Shown: one piece after another, positions 16,173-24,790 of the stretch
Position numbering within the stretch: the stretch's first letter is position 1
How the letters are laid out: the number at the start of each line of letters is the position of its first letter
From: Aquimarina sp. ERC-38
Lineage (GTDB): Bacteria; Bacteroidota; Bacteroidia; Flavobacteriales; Flavobacteriaceae
Length of the DNA: 64,000 bases
NCBI RefSeq assembly: GCF_026222555.1
Contig: NZ_CP098511.1
Location: forward strand, 1,717,501 to 1,781,500
Direction: 5' to 3'
Made by a program: the position numbers and the translations under genes
Notes under the pieces: generated by a model
Databases searched by the model: none
Told to the model about the DNA's origin: nothing
The model's input: the letters and a program-made list of their open reading frames with translations, nothing else

Positions 16173-16265
16173 GCGTTAGGGATAGTAATGAAAATCCCAC
16201 AGCCTGATCCCGAAAGCTTTCGGGAGAAGTGCGAGGAATTGTAATGGATAGCCCGCTCGAACGCC
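16173..16265. repeat. REP-like palindromic repeat in leuD-leuA spacer
   Basis: About 93 bp bounded by GCGTT and AACGC, centred on an 18-bp perfect palindrome TCCCGAAAGCTTTCGGGA (16208-16225). The flanks carry two related stretches, GGGATAGTAATGAAAATCCC and GAATTGTAATGGATAGCCCG. It has the form of the dispersed non-coding repeats common in Flavobacteriia; no second full copy is in this window. Confidence 0.5.
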
Positions 16266-16277
16266 CAAAATAGTTGT

Positions 16278-16874
16278 CTAAAATGGTCGATCTTTTGCAA
16301 ATTCCTGAATTTCGGATTTCATCCGGGTAAGATAATCAATGTCATCATACCCATTAAGCAGATTTTCTTTTTTATAACTATTAATATCAAAAGATTCGGA
16401 CTCCCCGGTAGCGTTAATTGTTATTTTTTGCTCAGGAAGGTTCACCTCTAATTCAGAATTCGGATCTTTTTGGGTTTGTTCGAAAATCTTTTGTAGGAAT
16501 GTTGGACTTACCTGTACAGGTAATACACCCACGTTCAGGCAGTTATTTCTAAAAATATCTGCAAAAAAACTAGATACCACACATCGAAAACCATAATCGT
16601 AAACCGCCCAAGCTGCATGCTCTCTGGAAGAACCGGAACCAAAATTTTTACCACCTACCAGGATTTTACCTGAATATTTAGGTTGGTTTAAAACAAAATC
16701 TTCTTTTGGCGTATCATCGTTGTTATACCGCCAATCCCTAAATAAATTATCGCCAAAACCTTTACGTTCCGTAGCTTTTAAGAAACGTGCAGGAATGATT
16801 TGATCCGTATCCACATTTTCTATAGGAAGCGGAACAGCGGTACTGGTCAATATTGTAAACTTATCGTAGGCCAT
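16278..16874 (-). CDS. leuD: 3-isopropylmalate dehydratase small subunit
   Basis: 198 residues, full length. It pairs with LeuC to isomerise 2- to 3-isopropylmalate. Signatures: VPLPIENVDTDQIIPARFLK near the start, the swivel-domain motif GGKNFGSGSSREHAAWAVYD (about 72-91) and FADIFRNNCLNVGVLP. It sits between leuC (302-bp spacer) and leuA (140-bp spacer) on the same strand. Both spacers contain repeats but no recognisable terminator strong enough to split the operon, apart from the palindrome at 16208-16225. Confidence 0.95.
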   Translation of the reverse strand: MAYDKFTILTSTAVPLPIENVDTDQIIPARFLKATERKGFGDNLFRDWRYNNDDTPKEDFVLNQPKYSGKILVGGKNFGSGSSREHAAWAVYDYGFRCVVSSFFADIFRNNCLNVGVLPVQVSPTFLQKIFEQTQKDPNSELEVNLPEQKITINATGESESFDINSYKKENLLNGYDDIDYLTRMKSEIQEFAKDRPF

Positions 16875-17080
16875 TTTTTTAATTATGAATTTTAAAAGGT
16901 TAAGAAGTGAAGTTGATTGATTACCACTACTTCTGAATTTATAATCCTGTATTCTGCATTATTATCAGTTATGAGTTATAAACTAAGCTAGTTAGTGCCA
17001 AATATTACTCATAATTAATTAACATTCTAATTTTATAAAGTCGTTATTACAATTTCTATTATGAATTCAATTCCTTACAA

Positions 17081-17171
17081 CTCTGAACTCTGAACTCTGA
17101 ACTCTGAACTCTGAACTCTGAACTCTGAACTCTGAACTCTGAACTCTGAACTCTGAACTCTGAACTCTGAA
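17081..17171. repeat. Heptamer tandem array, 13 CTCTGAA units, just after leuC
   Basis: Thirteen perfect tandem copies of CTCTGAA (91 bp) start 5 bp downstream of the leuC stop (17179-17177) in the leuC-leuD spacer. The rest of that spacer (16875-17080) is AT-rich, without an ORF. Perfect identity of all units suggests recent slippage expansion. Confidence 0.92.
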
Positions 17172-17176
17172 CTATT

Positions 17177-18589
17177 TCAAGCAATTGCTTCTTCTTTTAA
17201 TAAAGTCCTTGGATCGGTGACAACACCGGTTACTGCGGTTGCCGCAGCTACCAGTGGACTTGCCAGTAAGGTTCTGGAACCGGGTCCTTGTCGCCCTTCA
17301 AAATTTCGATTAGAAGTACTTACCGCTAACTTTCCTGCCGGGATTTTATCCGCGTTCATAGCCAAACAGGCAGAACAACCAGGTTCTCTTAGCATAAATC
17401 CAGCCTCCGTAATAATATCCAGTAATCCTTCTTCTTTAATTTGGTCTTCCACTTCGTGCGATCCGGGCACCAACCATGCGGTTATGTTTTCCGCTTTTTT
17501 TCTTCCTTTAATTAGCGAAGTAAAAGCCCTGAAATCCTCGATACGGCCATTTGTGCAACTTCCTAAAAAAACATAATCCACTTTTTTACCGATCATATCC
17601 TGTCCTTCATCAAACTTCATATAGTTTAATGATTTCTTATAAGTAGATTCTCCGCCACCAATCGTATGTGCTTCCGGAATTTTATTAGTAATACCCATAC
17701 CCATACCCGGATTTGTACCGTAGGTAATCATAGGTTCAATATCAGTAGCATTAAAGTTGTATTCCTTATCAAAAATGGCATTCTTGTCCGTATACAAAGT
17801 TTCCCAGTAAGTCATTGCTTTGTCCCATTCAGCTCCTTTTGGCGTATACGTCCTTCCTTTTATATAATCGAAGGTTTTTTCATCCGGCGCAATCATACCG
17901 CCACGAGCACCCATCTCAATACTAAGGTTACAAACCGTCATACGACCTTCCATGGTCATATTCTCAAAAACATCACCGGCATATTCTACAAAGTACCCAG
18001 TAGCTCCCGAAGTAGTTAAACGGGAAATTATATAAAGTGCCACATCTTTAGGGGTTACTCCTAATCCTAAAGTACCGTGAATATTGATACGCATCCTTTT
18101 AGGCTTAGGTTGCATAATGCACTGCGTAGACAATACCATCTCTACCTCTGAAGTTCCAATACCAAAAGCAATAGCACCAAACGCCCCATGAGTCGAAGTA
18201 TGTGAATCTCCACAAACAATGGTGGAGCCGGGGAGGGTAATTCCGTTTTCTGGTCCTACTACATGTACGATTCCGTTTTTTCGATGCCCAAGCCCCCAGT
18301 GACTAATACCCCATTCTTTTGCATTTTCTTCTAAGGCCTTTAACTGGTTGGCAGACAATGGGTCTGCTACCGGTAAATGCTGATCAATAGTAGGCGTATT
18401 ATGATCTGCCGTTGCAAAGGTTTTTTCAGGGTATAAAACGCTGTTCCCGCGACTTTTAAGACCTAGAAAAGCAACCGGACTAGTGACTTCATGAATAAAA
18501 TGGCGATCTATAAAGAATACATCCGGTCCATCTTCAATTTTTCGTACTACATGTGAATCCCAAACTTTATCAAATAATGTTTTACTCAT
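17177..18589 (-). CDS. leuC: 3-isopropylmalate dehydratase large subunit
   Basis: 470 residues, full length, aconitase family. The [4Fe-4S] cysteines are visible in [13 protein letters not shown] (about residue 346) and in [14 protein letters not shown] (about 406 and 409). The N-terminal [25 protein letters not shown] and [19 protein letters not shown] motifs are typical of LeuC. First gene of the leucine operon; a -7 box lies about 97 bp upstream. With LeuD it isomerises 2-isopropylmalate to 3-isopropylmalate in the cytoplasm. Confidence 0.96.
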   Translation of the reverse strand: MSKTLFDKVWDSHVVRKIEDGPDVFFIDRHFIHEVTSPVAFLGLKSRGNSVLYPEKTFATADHNTPTIDQHLPVADPLSANQLKALEENAKEWGISHWGLGHRKNGIVHVVGPENGITLPGSTIVCGDSHTSTHGAFGAIAFGIGTSEVEMVLSTQCIMQPKPKRMRINIHGTLGLGVTPKDVALYIISRLTTSGATGYFVEYAGDVFENMTMEGRMTVCNLSIEMGARGGMIAPDEKTFDYIKGRTYTPKGAEWDKAMTYWETLYTDKNAIFDKEYNFNATDIEPMITYGTNPGMGMGITNKIPEAHTIGGGESTYKKSLNYMKFDEGQDMIGKKVDYVFLGSCTNGRIEDFRAFTSLIKGRKKAENITAWLVPGSHEVEDQIKEEGLLDIITEAGFMLREPGCSACLAMNADKIPAGKLAVSTSNRNFEGRQGPGSRTLLASPLVAAATAVTGVVTDPRTLLKEEAIA

Positions 18590-18685
18590 CGTTTTGCATT
18601 TAACAATCTAATTTTTCCGGGAAGATCTAACCGAAACCTGTAAACTAAGCAGGTTAATTTTGCTTTTTCACTAAAATTCTGTCTG

Positions 18686-18693
18686 CAAAAATA
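18686..18693 (-). promoter_or_regulatory. -7 box for the leu operon
   Basis: On the minus strand TATTTTTG matches TAnnTTTG, giving a leader of about 90 nt before leuC. The leader has a small hairpin (AACCTG/CAGGTT, 18645-18650 and 18660-18665) but no run of Leu codons, so classical attenuation by a leader peptide is not supported. Confidence 0.45.
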
Positions 18694-18911
18694 CAGATTT
18701 GAAACCGAACATCCTTAAAAATTCTTAAAAGCCTCTACGATGGTCAAGAAATTACCGGATTGTATTGTGTTTTTTGAAAATTTGTGTTTTAAGTAGTAAA
18801 GATTTATTTGTCAATATATTAAAATCGGATTAGGTAGGAGAAGTGGCAAAGGACTAAGGTAGTATTTACATTGTTCAATAATTATTTTTACTAATATTTC
18901 TTAAAATTTTG

Positions 18912-18940
18912 TTTTGAAGTTGAAAAAGGTTGTATATTTG
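18912..18940 (+). promoter_or_regulatory. Promoter for the tRNA-fMet transcript
   Basis: TTTTG (18912-18916) and TATATTTG (18933-18940, a perfect TAnnTTTG) are 16 bp apart, the arrangement of the Bacteroidota housekeeping promoter. Transcription would start near 18947, giving a leader of about 120 nt before the mature tRNA. The region upstream to leuC (18694-18911) shows nothing else. Confidence 0.6.
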
Positions 18941-18961
18941 CCGTCCAATAGCGCGGGATGC

Positions 18962-19003
18962 TTCAAGAGCCTCAGCATAAGTTTCGAGAACCTCAGCATA
19001 GAG
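18962..19003. repeat. REP-like doublet in the tRNA leader
   Basis: Two adjacent 21-bp units, TTCAAGAGCCTCAGCATAAG and TTCGAGAACCTCAGCATAGA with one more base each (18962-18982, 18983-19003). The core TTCGAGAACCTCAG resembles the short dispersed sequence TTCGACAAGCTCAG found in many bacterial genomes. Outer bases AATAGC/GCTATT (18947-18952, 19005-19010) can close a stem around it. Confidence 0.4.
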
Positions 19004-19067
19004 TGCTATTATTGAAAATTTGAAATTATTTATTAAAGAATTATCTTTAATATCTTAAAATATATAT

Positions 19068-19140
19068 CGCGGGATAGAGCAGTAGGCAGCTCGTCGGGCT
19101 CATAACCCGAAGGTCACAGGTTCGAGTCCTGTTCCCGCTA
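19068..19140 (+). tRNA. Initiator tRNA-fMet (CAU anticodon)
   Basis: 73 nt, CCA not encoded. Acceptor CGCGGGA pairs with TCCCGCT except position 1 (C opposite T), the unpaired first position typical of initiators. D-arm GAGC/GCTC gives A11-U24. Anticodon stem TCGGG/CCCGA carries the three consecutive G-C pairs specific to initiators around loop CTCATAA, anticodon CAT. T-arm ACAGG-TTCGAGT-CCTGT. All three initiator hallmarks are present, so elongator Met or Ile2 is excluded. Confidence 0.95.
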
Positions 19141-19147
19141 CTAAGAT

Positions 19148-19180
19148 AAAAGTCATGACTTAATTGTTGTGACTTTTTTT
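19148..19180 (+). terminator. Terminator of tRNA-fMet
   Basis: AAAAGTCA (19148-19155) pairs with TGACTTTT (19170-19177), followed by further T. It starts 7 nt after the tRNA. Confidence 0.75.
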
Positions 19181-19241
19181 ATTTTATAAAGTGAGTGTAA
19201 AGGGCGAGAAGTTTATCCCAAGTGAGGTACGAGTCGAGGGA

Positions 19242-19299
19242 AGTCCTGTTCCCGCTACTAAGATAAAAGTCATGACTTAATTGTTGTGACTTTTTTTAT
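19242..19299 (+). repeat. 58-bp duplicate of tRNA-fMet 3' end plus terminator
   Basis: Identical over 58 bp to 19125-19182: the last 16 nt of the tRNA, the following 7 nt and the whole terminator hairpin. The copies are 117 bp apart. Duplication of a tRNA 3' end is the usual mark of site-specific integration, but the DNA between (19183-19241) is only 59 bp and codes for nothing, so this would be an empty or collapsed site or a plain segmental duplication. Confidence 0.85.
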
Positions 19300-19310
19300 A
19301 GATTATGATT

Positions 19311-19550
19311 ATTAGTGTCCGGTTAAAATATGTAATAGCTTATAAAGTATAGTCAAATATGGCAATTCCAAACTTTAAAGTAGTTAGAGGTTGCTTTTTT
19401 ACTTTTTAAAAGTAATTTGTTTTTTTTGACCTGGATAATTTTATATTATTGATTTTCAAAATTGTAATAATTAGTCTTGATTCTTGATTCTAGAAGCAAT
19501 AGCGACCTGCCCGTCCGCAGGTGGGTCCTGAATCTTTACCGAACACTAAT
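19311..19550 (+). mobile_element. MITE-like element, copy 1 (240 bp)
   Basis: Bounded by imperfect inverted ends ATTAGTGTCCGGTTAAAA and TCTTTACCGAACACTAAT. No ORF. Contains a GC-rich hairpin GACCTGCCCGTCC-GCAGGTGGGTC near its right end. Same length and strand as the copy at 24551-24790, with clear similarity throughout. Possible flanking direct repeat GATTAT (19301-19306, 19552-19557). The mobilising transposase is not in the window. Confidence 0.65.
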
Positions 19551-19620
19551 GGATTATAATAGCTAGGCCATTTTCTAAAGGCTTCTCACAACATCTTCTT
19601 ATTTAATAAAAAAGCATCAA

Positions 19621-21075
19621 TTATTCTTTTTTAAAGACATCCATTAAACGACCTTTGCCATAAAAGAAACGTAAAATTGAAATGATTTTTTGAGAAGAAA
19701 TGACTTCTTTAACTCTAAAACGGGTTAGGTCTAAAAAAGGCTTGTACTTTTCTTTGACGACAGATTTAGGGTGACAAAATTCTAAGATACCCTGATCCCC
19801 GTGGATTTGCCCAAAACCGGATTTGCCAAAACCTCCAAAAGGAAGTGCCGGAATCGCAGTATATACCCACATGCTATTGATAGAAACCATACCCGCTCTC
19901 AGGTTTTTGGTGATATTTGAAACCTCTTTCTTTCCAAAAACAGAGGCTCCCAGAGCATAATCGTGATTATTTGCTTTTTCTACAGCTTGTGCAGCATTTT
20001 TAATGGGGATAATTGCTAGAACAGGTCCAAAGGTTTCTTCCTTCATCAGCAACATATCCTCTGTAACATCAACCATAATCATGGGAGGTACTTTATTTCC
20101 TGTTATATTTTCTAAAGCTCCAAAAACTAATCTGGCTCCTTTAGAAAGGGCATCCTGAACTTGGTTTACAATAATATCGACTTGTTGTGTTTGCGCAATT
20201 TTGGGAATATCTTTTTCAACTTTTAGGTATTTGGTTTCATCAACAACTTTATTTAAAAAAGTTTCAAATACATCCTCCATTACATAACAACGTTCTACGG
20301 ATATACATGCTTGACCTGCCAGACTAAAAGCACCCCATGCGGCTTTTTGAGCTGCTATATCTAGATCAGCGTCACTTAAAACAATCATAGGGTCTTTGCC
20401 CCCTAATTCTAATAATAGAGGAGTTAAATTTTCTGAGGCATTGCGCATTACAGATTGCCCCGTTTGATATCGTCCGGTGAGTACAATTTTATTTACGTTA
20501 GATTGTACCAGGTTTATTCCAATTTCCTTACCACCGTGTACTACCTGGACCATATTTTTAGCAGGAAAAACTTTTTCCGTAATTTCTTTAATAATATCGG
20601 CTACGCCCGGAGTGACTTCTGAGGATTTCAAAACAATCGAATTTCCGGCAGCAATAGCTTCAATTATTTGGTTGAATGGTGTGTAAAAAGGCATGTTCCA
20701 GGGAGCTAACACGAGGATAACTCCCATAGGCTGGTATTGTATTTCGGCCTTGTAATTTATCATAAAACCGGAAGACATTTTTTTTGGTTTAAGAACCTTT
20801 TTTAATCTTTTAATTACATAAGTAGTATGATGTAAAACAGAAAAAACTTCCAGGAGCCCTTCTTCATAGGTTTTGCCATTTTCTTGATGTATGACGGCAG
20901 CAATATCTTCTATCCGGTTAGTGATTTCAGTTCGTAATTTTTTTAAAAATTGCTTTCTTTCATCATAATTATAAGCAGACCATAATTGAAATGCTTCTCT
21001 TGCCTGTTGAATTACTTGATGAGTATCATTCTTTTTAATAACCTCATTATACAGGGGTGGGTGTTCTAAATCCAT
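19621..21075 (-). CDS. NAD(P)-dependent aldehyde dehydrogenase
   Basis: 484 residues, ALDH superfamily. Visible motifs: oxyanion Asn in LAPWNMPFYTPFNQ (about 124-137), NAD-binding KSSEVTPG, glycine loop ending LTGRYQTGQ, general base Glu in LLLELGGKDP (about 234-243) and catalytic Cys in SLAGQACISVERC (about 267-279), then KEETFGPVLAI. It oxidises an aldehyde to the acid; substrate not predictable. Closest in style to succinate-semialdehyde/fatty-aldehyde group enzymes. It is transcribed alone, divergently from the blh-crtY pair. An apocarotenoid substrate is conceivable from the neighbours but not shown by sequence. Confidence 0.9.
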   Translation of the reverse strand: MDLEHPPLYNEVIKKNDTHQVIQQAREAFQLWSAYNYDERKQFLKKLRTEITNRIEDIAAVIHQENGKTYEEGLLEVFSVLHHTTYVIKRLKKVLKPKKMSSGFMINYKAEIQYQPMGVILVLAPWNMPFYTPFNQIIEAIAAGNSIVLKSSEVTPGVADIIKEITEKVFPAKNMVQVVHGGKEIGINLVQSNVNKIVLTGRYQTGQSVMRNASENLTPLLLELGGKDPMIVLSDADLDIAAQKAAWGAFSLAGQACISVERCYVMEDVFETFLNKVVDETKYLKVEKDIPKIAQTQQVDIIVNQVQDALSKGARLVFGALENITGNKVPPMIMVDVTEDMLLMKEETFGPVLAIIPIKNAAQAVEKANNHDYALGASVFGKKEVSNITKNLRAGMVSINSMWVYTAIPALPFGGFGKSGFGQIHGDQGILEFCHPKSVVKEKYKPFLDLTRFRVKEVISSQKIISILRFFYGKGRLMDVFKKE

Positions 21076-21391
21076 AAGCCTTAAATAATAAGTACTAAAA
21101 ATAATATTAAAAATCGGATTTTATTTGATTGATACTTAAGAACTTTGGAAATATTAGAATGAGAACTTAAAATTATAAACTTTAAGTAGATATCAAGTTC
21201 TAGGGAATAAACCATAATGGCATAGCCTGAGAAATTTTTATTTTTTAAACTTCTATCCGTAAATTTTGGTTGATTCAAATATATAACTACTAAAAAAATT
21301 ATAAATCCATTAACATTACTTCTTAAATTAATGAGTCCTATAGAATTCTCTTAAGATATTTGATATATTTAGATGATCAATTACATTCAAT
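21076..21391. other. Divergent intergenic region ALDH / blh
   Basis: 316 bp, AT-rich. A 65-codon minus-strand frame inside it has no family features or coding character and I do not call it a gene. No exact TAnnTTTG box found. Confidence 0.4.
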
Positions 21392-22357
21392 ATGCTAGGG
21401 GTACAAAAAAAATCACAGCCGGTTCAATGGCTTAATTTGCTACTATTAATAATTACACTGGTAGCATTTCCGTTTATATCTTCGATCACAATTTTATCTG
21501 AGCAAGTACAATTTGCAATTATCTTAATAGTTTTTACTTTTTTAGGTTTACCTCACGGTTCAATGGACCATATTATCTTTAGAAAATTAAGAGATAGTCA
21601 GGATGAGAAATCGACTACGGACAAAGCATATATATATTCTTCTATCCTTAAAATGGTATTGTTTGCTTTAGTTTGGTTTATTTCTCCATTAATAGGCTTT
21701 GTAGCTTTTATATTAATGTCTGCCTATCATTTTGGTGAATCACAATTGTATAGCTACCTGCCTTCAGAAAATAGAAAAGTATCACAACTTCTCTATCTAC
21801 TCTGGGGGGTTACCTTATTATGTTCCATAATGATCATTCATTTAGAAAGCACACAAAAGGCGTTATTTAGCATATTTCCATATTTTACCCAAGAGCATGA
21901 CTTTTATAAATTTATCGAATCGAACGCATTGTTCCTGTTCCTTGGGCTTCAATTGGCAAACCTTTTTGGTTTTATTTATTTATTCATTAATAAATTTATG
22001 AAAACACTTGATTTTGTCCTGGAGATCCTGATTCTGTTTAGTTTGATATGTGTTTTTTATTACACGCCTTTATTCATTGGCTTTATATTTTATTTTGGAG
22101 TATGGCATTCTATAAAAGCAATGCAACAAATCTTTATGTTTCGGTCAAAGAAAGGGGCAAGTTATACTATTAAGAAATACTATAAAGAAACCTTCTTATA
22201 CTCAATACTAACCCTTTTTGGATTAATAGGTATTATCATTATCGATCGGTATTTTAATTTACTAGGAGATTATACCTTATTATTTTTTATCCTTATATCT
22301 ATTCTGACAGCGCCTCATTTTCTCCTTTTTGGTAAAATGATCGCTTCTATTAAATAA
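21392..22357 (+). CDS. blh: Brp/Blh beta-carotene 15,15'-dioxygenase
   Basis: 321 residues, membrane enzyme with about seven hydrophobic helices. It cleaves beta-carotene centrally to two retinals, the chromophore of rhodopsins. The iron-binding histidine motifs of the family are present: FLGLPHGSMDHIIF (about 50-63), MSAYHFGESQ (about 109-118), GVWHSIKAMQQ (about 235-245) and LTAPHFLLFG near the end. The gene for lycopene cyclase follows 11 bp downstream, so substrate and product steps are co-expressed. No rhodopsin gene lies in the window; one is expected elsewhere. Confidence 0.9.
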   Translation: MLGVQKKSQPVQWLNLLLLIITLVAFPFISSITILSEQVQFAIILIVFTFLGLPHGSMDHIIFRKLRDSQDEKSTTDKAYIYSSILKMVLFALVWFISPLIGFVAFILMSAYHFGESQLYSYLPSENRKVSQLLYLLWGVTLLCSIMIIHLESTQKALFSIFPYFTQEHDFYKFIESNALFLFLGLQLANLFGFIYLFINKFMKTLDFVLEILILFSLICVFYYTPLFIGFIFYFGVWHSIKAMQQIFMFRSKKGASYTIKKYYKETFLYSILTLFGLIGIIIIDRYFNLLGDYTLLFFILISILTAPHFLLFGKMIASIK

Positions 22358-22368
22358 AATTTAGAATT

Positions 22369-23580
22369 ATGAAAAACGTTCTTCACACAACTTTAGCTTC
22401 TTCTAATTCCCATACCATTAACAGCAAACTTATTTTTGATTATGCCATTATAGGTATGGGGGTTGCCGGTTTAAAACTGGCTATGGAGATGAAATCAGAC
22501 CCCTTCTTCAGTAATAAACAAATATTAATTGTAGATGCAGAAATTAAAAACGAAAATGATAAAACTTATTGCTATTGGGAATATGGCGAAGGACATTGGG
22601 ATGAGATTGTCAAGAAAAGCTGGAAGCATATAGAAGTATTTGACCGTAAAAAAAACAAACAAATAAAAAGTATAGCTCCTTTAGTTTACAAACAAATAAA
22701 TTCTATAGATTTTTATAACTATTGTATTAATGCTTTAAAAAAAGACGATTGTTTTACCTTTTTAAACCAAAACGTTTTATCTGTCGCAGAGGCTAATGGT
22801 AAATGTACGCTTCAAACGGATGCTCATAAAATTATTAGTGATTACGTATTTGATAGTCGGGTAGAAGAAAAGTTTTTTTCAAAAAAGGAAGATCATTTAT
22901 ACATCAAACAGACTTTTGTAGGTTGGTTTATTAAAACGGATCAACCTATTTTTGATCCAAATACCTTTACTTTTATGGATTTTCGCTTACAATGGGAAAA
23001 TTCAACAAGTTTTACCTATATTCTTCCTACCTCAACAACAGAAGCTCTAGTTGAATTTACGCTGTTTGCTAATTATCGTTTAGAACGAGAAATATATGAG
23101 CAAAAATTAGAGGAATACCTAAATATATATTACCCGGATGTAACTTATGAAATTGTGGAAGAGGAGTATCCGATAAGACCTGTCCCCATGACAGCATTTG
23201 ATTTCGACAAAAACCCTTCTAAAAAGATTATTAAAATTGGTATTGCGGCAGGATGGACAAAACCTTCCTCCGGGTTCACTTTTAAAAGATCAGAGAAGTT
23301 TATTAAAGAGATTATTCAGAATTTAAAAAATGAAAAGCCTCAAAAGCATGTAAATAAATTAATACCCTGGCGATTTAGGTATTATGATTTGCTTTTATTA
23401 AGAGTGTTAAAGCATCAGGAACACAATGGCACCAAGCTTTTTATAGCCATGTTTCAATTGTCAAAAGTAAATATTTTGTTTAAATTTTTAGATGAAGAAA
23501 CAAACCTTATAGAAGAATTTTTATTTATGATAAGGCTACCTAAATGGCCATTTATAAGAGCTATTTTCTCTAAAAATTAA
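22369..23580 (+). CDS. crtY: Lycopene beta-cyclase
   Basis: 403 residues, FAD/NAD(P)-dependent CrtY type. Dinucleotide-binding start DYAIIGMGVAGLKLAMEM (about 24-41) and IVDAE acidic end of the second strand, KTYCYWEYGEGHWD (about 65-78), the QTFVGWFIKTDQPIFDP stretch, and GIAAGWTKPSSGFTF (about 290-304), all typical of lycopene cyclases. It closes the rings of lycopene to make beta-carotene, the Blh substrate. It forms an operon with blh. Confidence 0.9.
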   Translation: MKNVLHTTLASSNSHTINSKLIFDYAIIGMGVAGLKLAMEMKSDPFFSNKQILIVDAEIKNENDKTYCYWEYGEGHWDEIVKKSWKHIEVFDRKKNKQIKSIAPLVYKQINSIDFYNYCINALKKDDCFTFLNQNVLSVAEANGKCTLQTDAHKIISDYVFDSRVEEKFFSKKEDHLYIKQTFVGWFIKTDQPIFDPNTFTFMDFRLQWENSTSFTYILPTSTTEALVEFTLFANYRLEREIYEQKLEEYLNIYYPDVTYEIVEEEYPIRPVPMTAFDFDKNPSKKIIKIGIAAGWTKPSSGFTFKRSEKFIKEIIQNLKNEKPQKHVNKLIPWRFRYYDLLLLRVLKHQEHNGTKLFIAMFQLSKVNILFKFLDEETNLIEEFLFMIRLPKWPFIRAIFSKN

Positions 23581-23703
23581 TATTGAATTTGTAGTAATTT
23601 CTAAATCAACAGAAGTTGTCATTTTTATCTAAAATAAAATATTAGTTCTCGATGCTTATCTATGTAAAAATTATTGAAGTAGTAGTTTGTTTATTATGAG
23701 ATT

Positions 23704-24492
23704 ATGTCCTATTTAGCGTCCATACATTTAAAAACAGATAGAGATCATCCTTATCCCTATAATGTTCCGGCTATAAAATTTGCTAAAAATATTGATGTGT
23801 CTGATAACATCACCTTTATTATTGGGGAGAATGGTTCTGGAAAATCTACGTTATTAGAATCTATTGCCTTTAGATTACAGCTTCCTCATATGGATGGGAG
23901 GGGATACCATAAAAAATGTTTTGATGCAGCCAGAAAATTACTGCCTTATTTAGAATTAAAATGGAATATTGAACGTTCCGTAGGTTTTTTCTTTAGGGCA
24001 GAAGACTTTGGGGATTATCTAAATAGTGTGCATCGTGCGGATGTTAATTTACACAATCAAATGGGAATTTTAGATGAGGACGTTCCGGATCATATTATTC
24101 AGCAGATGAAAGATAGTGCGAATTATCAATTACACCAGGTTCGCAGAAATTACGGACAAGAGTTGGACACCTTTTCTCATGGAGAAGCCTATATGCACAT
24201 TATGAACCAAATGGTAAATCAGCGGGGCATTTACCTGCTGGATGAACCAGAAGCTTCGTTATCCCCTTCAAAACAATTAGCATTTATGTATTTTTTACAA
24301 GAGCATTTGCAAAATTTTAATTCTCAATTTATCATCGCTACCCATTCTCCCATGTTGATGGCGTATCCTGATGCTACGATCTATGAAATAACAGATATGG
24401 GTATGAAAAAAACTGCACTTGATGAAACTGATCATTATTCAATTACCAAATCGTTCCTAACTAACCCAGGTGCATTTTTAAGGCATTTTTAA
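23704..24492 (+). CDS. AAA/ABC-type ATPase (AAA_21 group)
   Basis: 262 residues. Walker A GENGSGKSTLLESIAF (about 43-58), a Q-loop-like region, LDTFSHGEAYMHI as ABC-signature-like helix (about 156-168), Walker B IYLLDEPEASLSPSKQ (about 178-193) and switch His in FIIATHSPML (about 211-220). It has no membrane domain, so it is a soluble RecF/SMC-like or predicted ATP-binding protein of the AAA_21 type, some of which act in nuclease or defence systems. No nuclease partner is adjacent: crtY is 123 bp upstream and a MITE lies downstream. Role unknown. Confidence 0.75.
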   Translation: MSYLASIHLKTDRDHPYPYNVPAIKFAKNIDVSDNITFIIGENGSGKSTLLESIAFRLQLPHMDGRGYHKKCFDAARKLLPYLELKWNIERSVGFFFRAEDFGDYLNSVHRADVNLHNQMGILDEDVPDHIIQQMKDSANYQLHQVRRNYGQELDTFSHGEAYMHIMNQMVNQRGIYLLDEPEASLSPSKQLAFMYFLQEHLQNFNSQFIIATHSPMLMAYPDATIYEITDMGMKKTALDETDHYSITKSFLTNPGAFLRHF

Positions 24493-24550
24493 GTGGTAGT
24501 GGATTGTTTTTAAACGAAAACCATGCTATCACAAACTTACTTTAGTTATT

Positions 24551-24790
24551 ATTAGTATCCGGTTAAAATAAATAAAAGTTTAGAAGACATAGTAAAATAA
24601 GGTAATTCCAAACTTTGAACTGTTTGGAGGTTGCTTTTTCACTTTTTTAAAAATAATTTGTTCTTTAACCTATATATCTATTAAAATATTGATTTTCAAT
24701 ACTATAAGGATTAGTCTTGATTCTTGTTTCTAGAAGCGATAGCGACCTGCCCGTCCGCAGGCGGGTCTTGAATCTTTACCGGACAATAAT
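24551..24790 (+). mobile_element. MITE-like element, copy 2 (240 bp)
   Basis: Same length and layout as the copy at 19311: left end ATTAGTATCCGGTTAAAA, right end TCTTTACCGGACAATAAT, internal hairpin GACCTGCCCGTCC-GCAGGCGGGTC. It sits upstream of the PUL and downstream of the ATPase gene. Confidence 0.65.

Noticed and set aside
14534..17171. Heptamer arrays as CRISPR or repeat-spacer structures
   Set aside because: Units are 7 bp with no spacers and no cas genes are present; they are simple tandem repeats.
18590..18693. Leucine leader-peptide attenuator before leuC
   Set aside because: No short ORF with consecutive Leu codons and no terminator hairpin with U-run in the leader.
18952..18959. 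CGCGGGAT as a truncated second tRNA-fMet 5' end
   Set aside because: Only 8 bases match and nothing after them folds like a tRNA.
21081..21278. 65-codon minus-strand ORF between ALDH and blh
   Set aside because: Low-complexity, hydrophobic tail, no motif, in a divergent promoter region.
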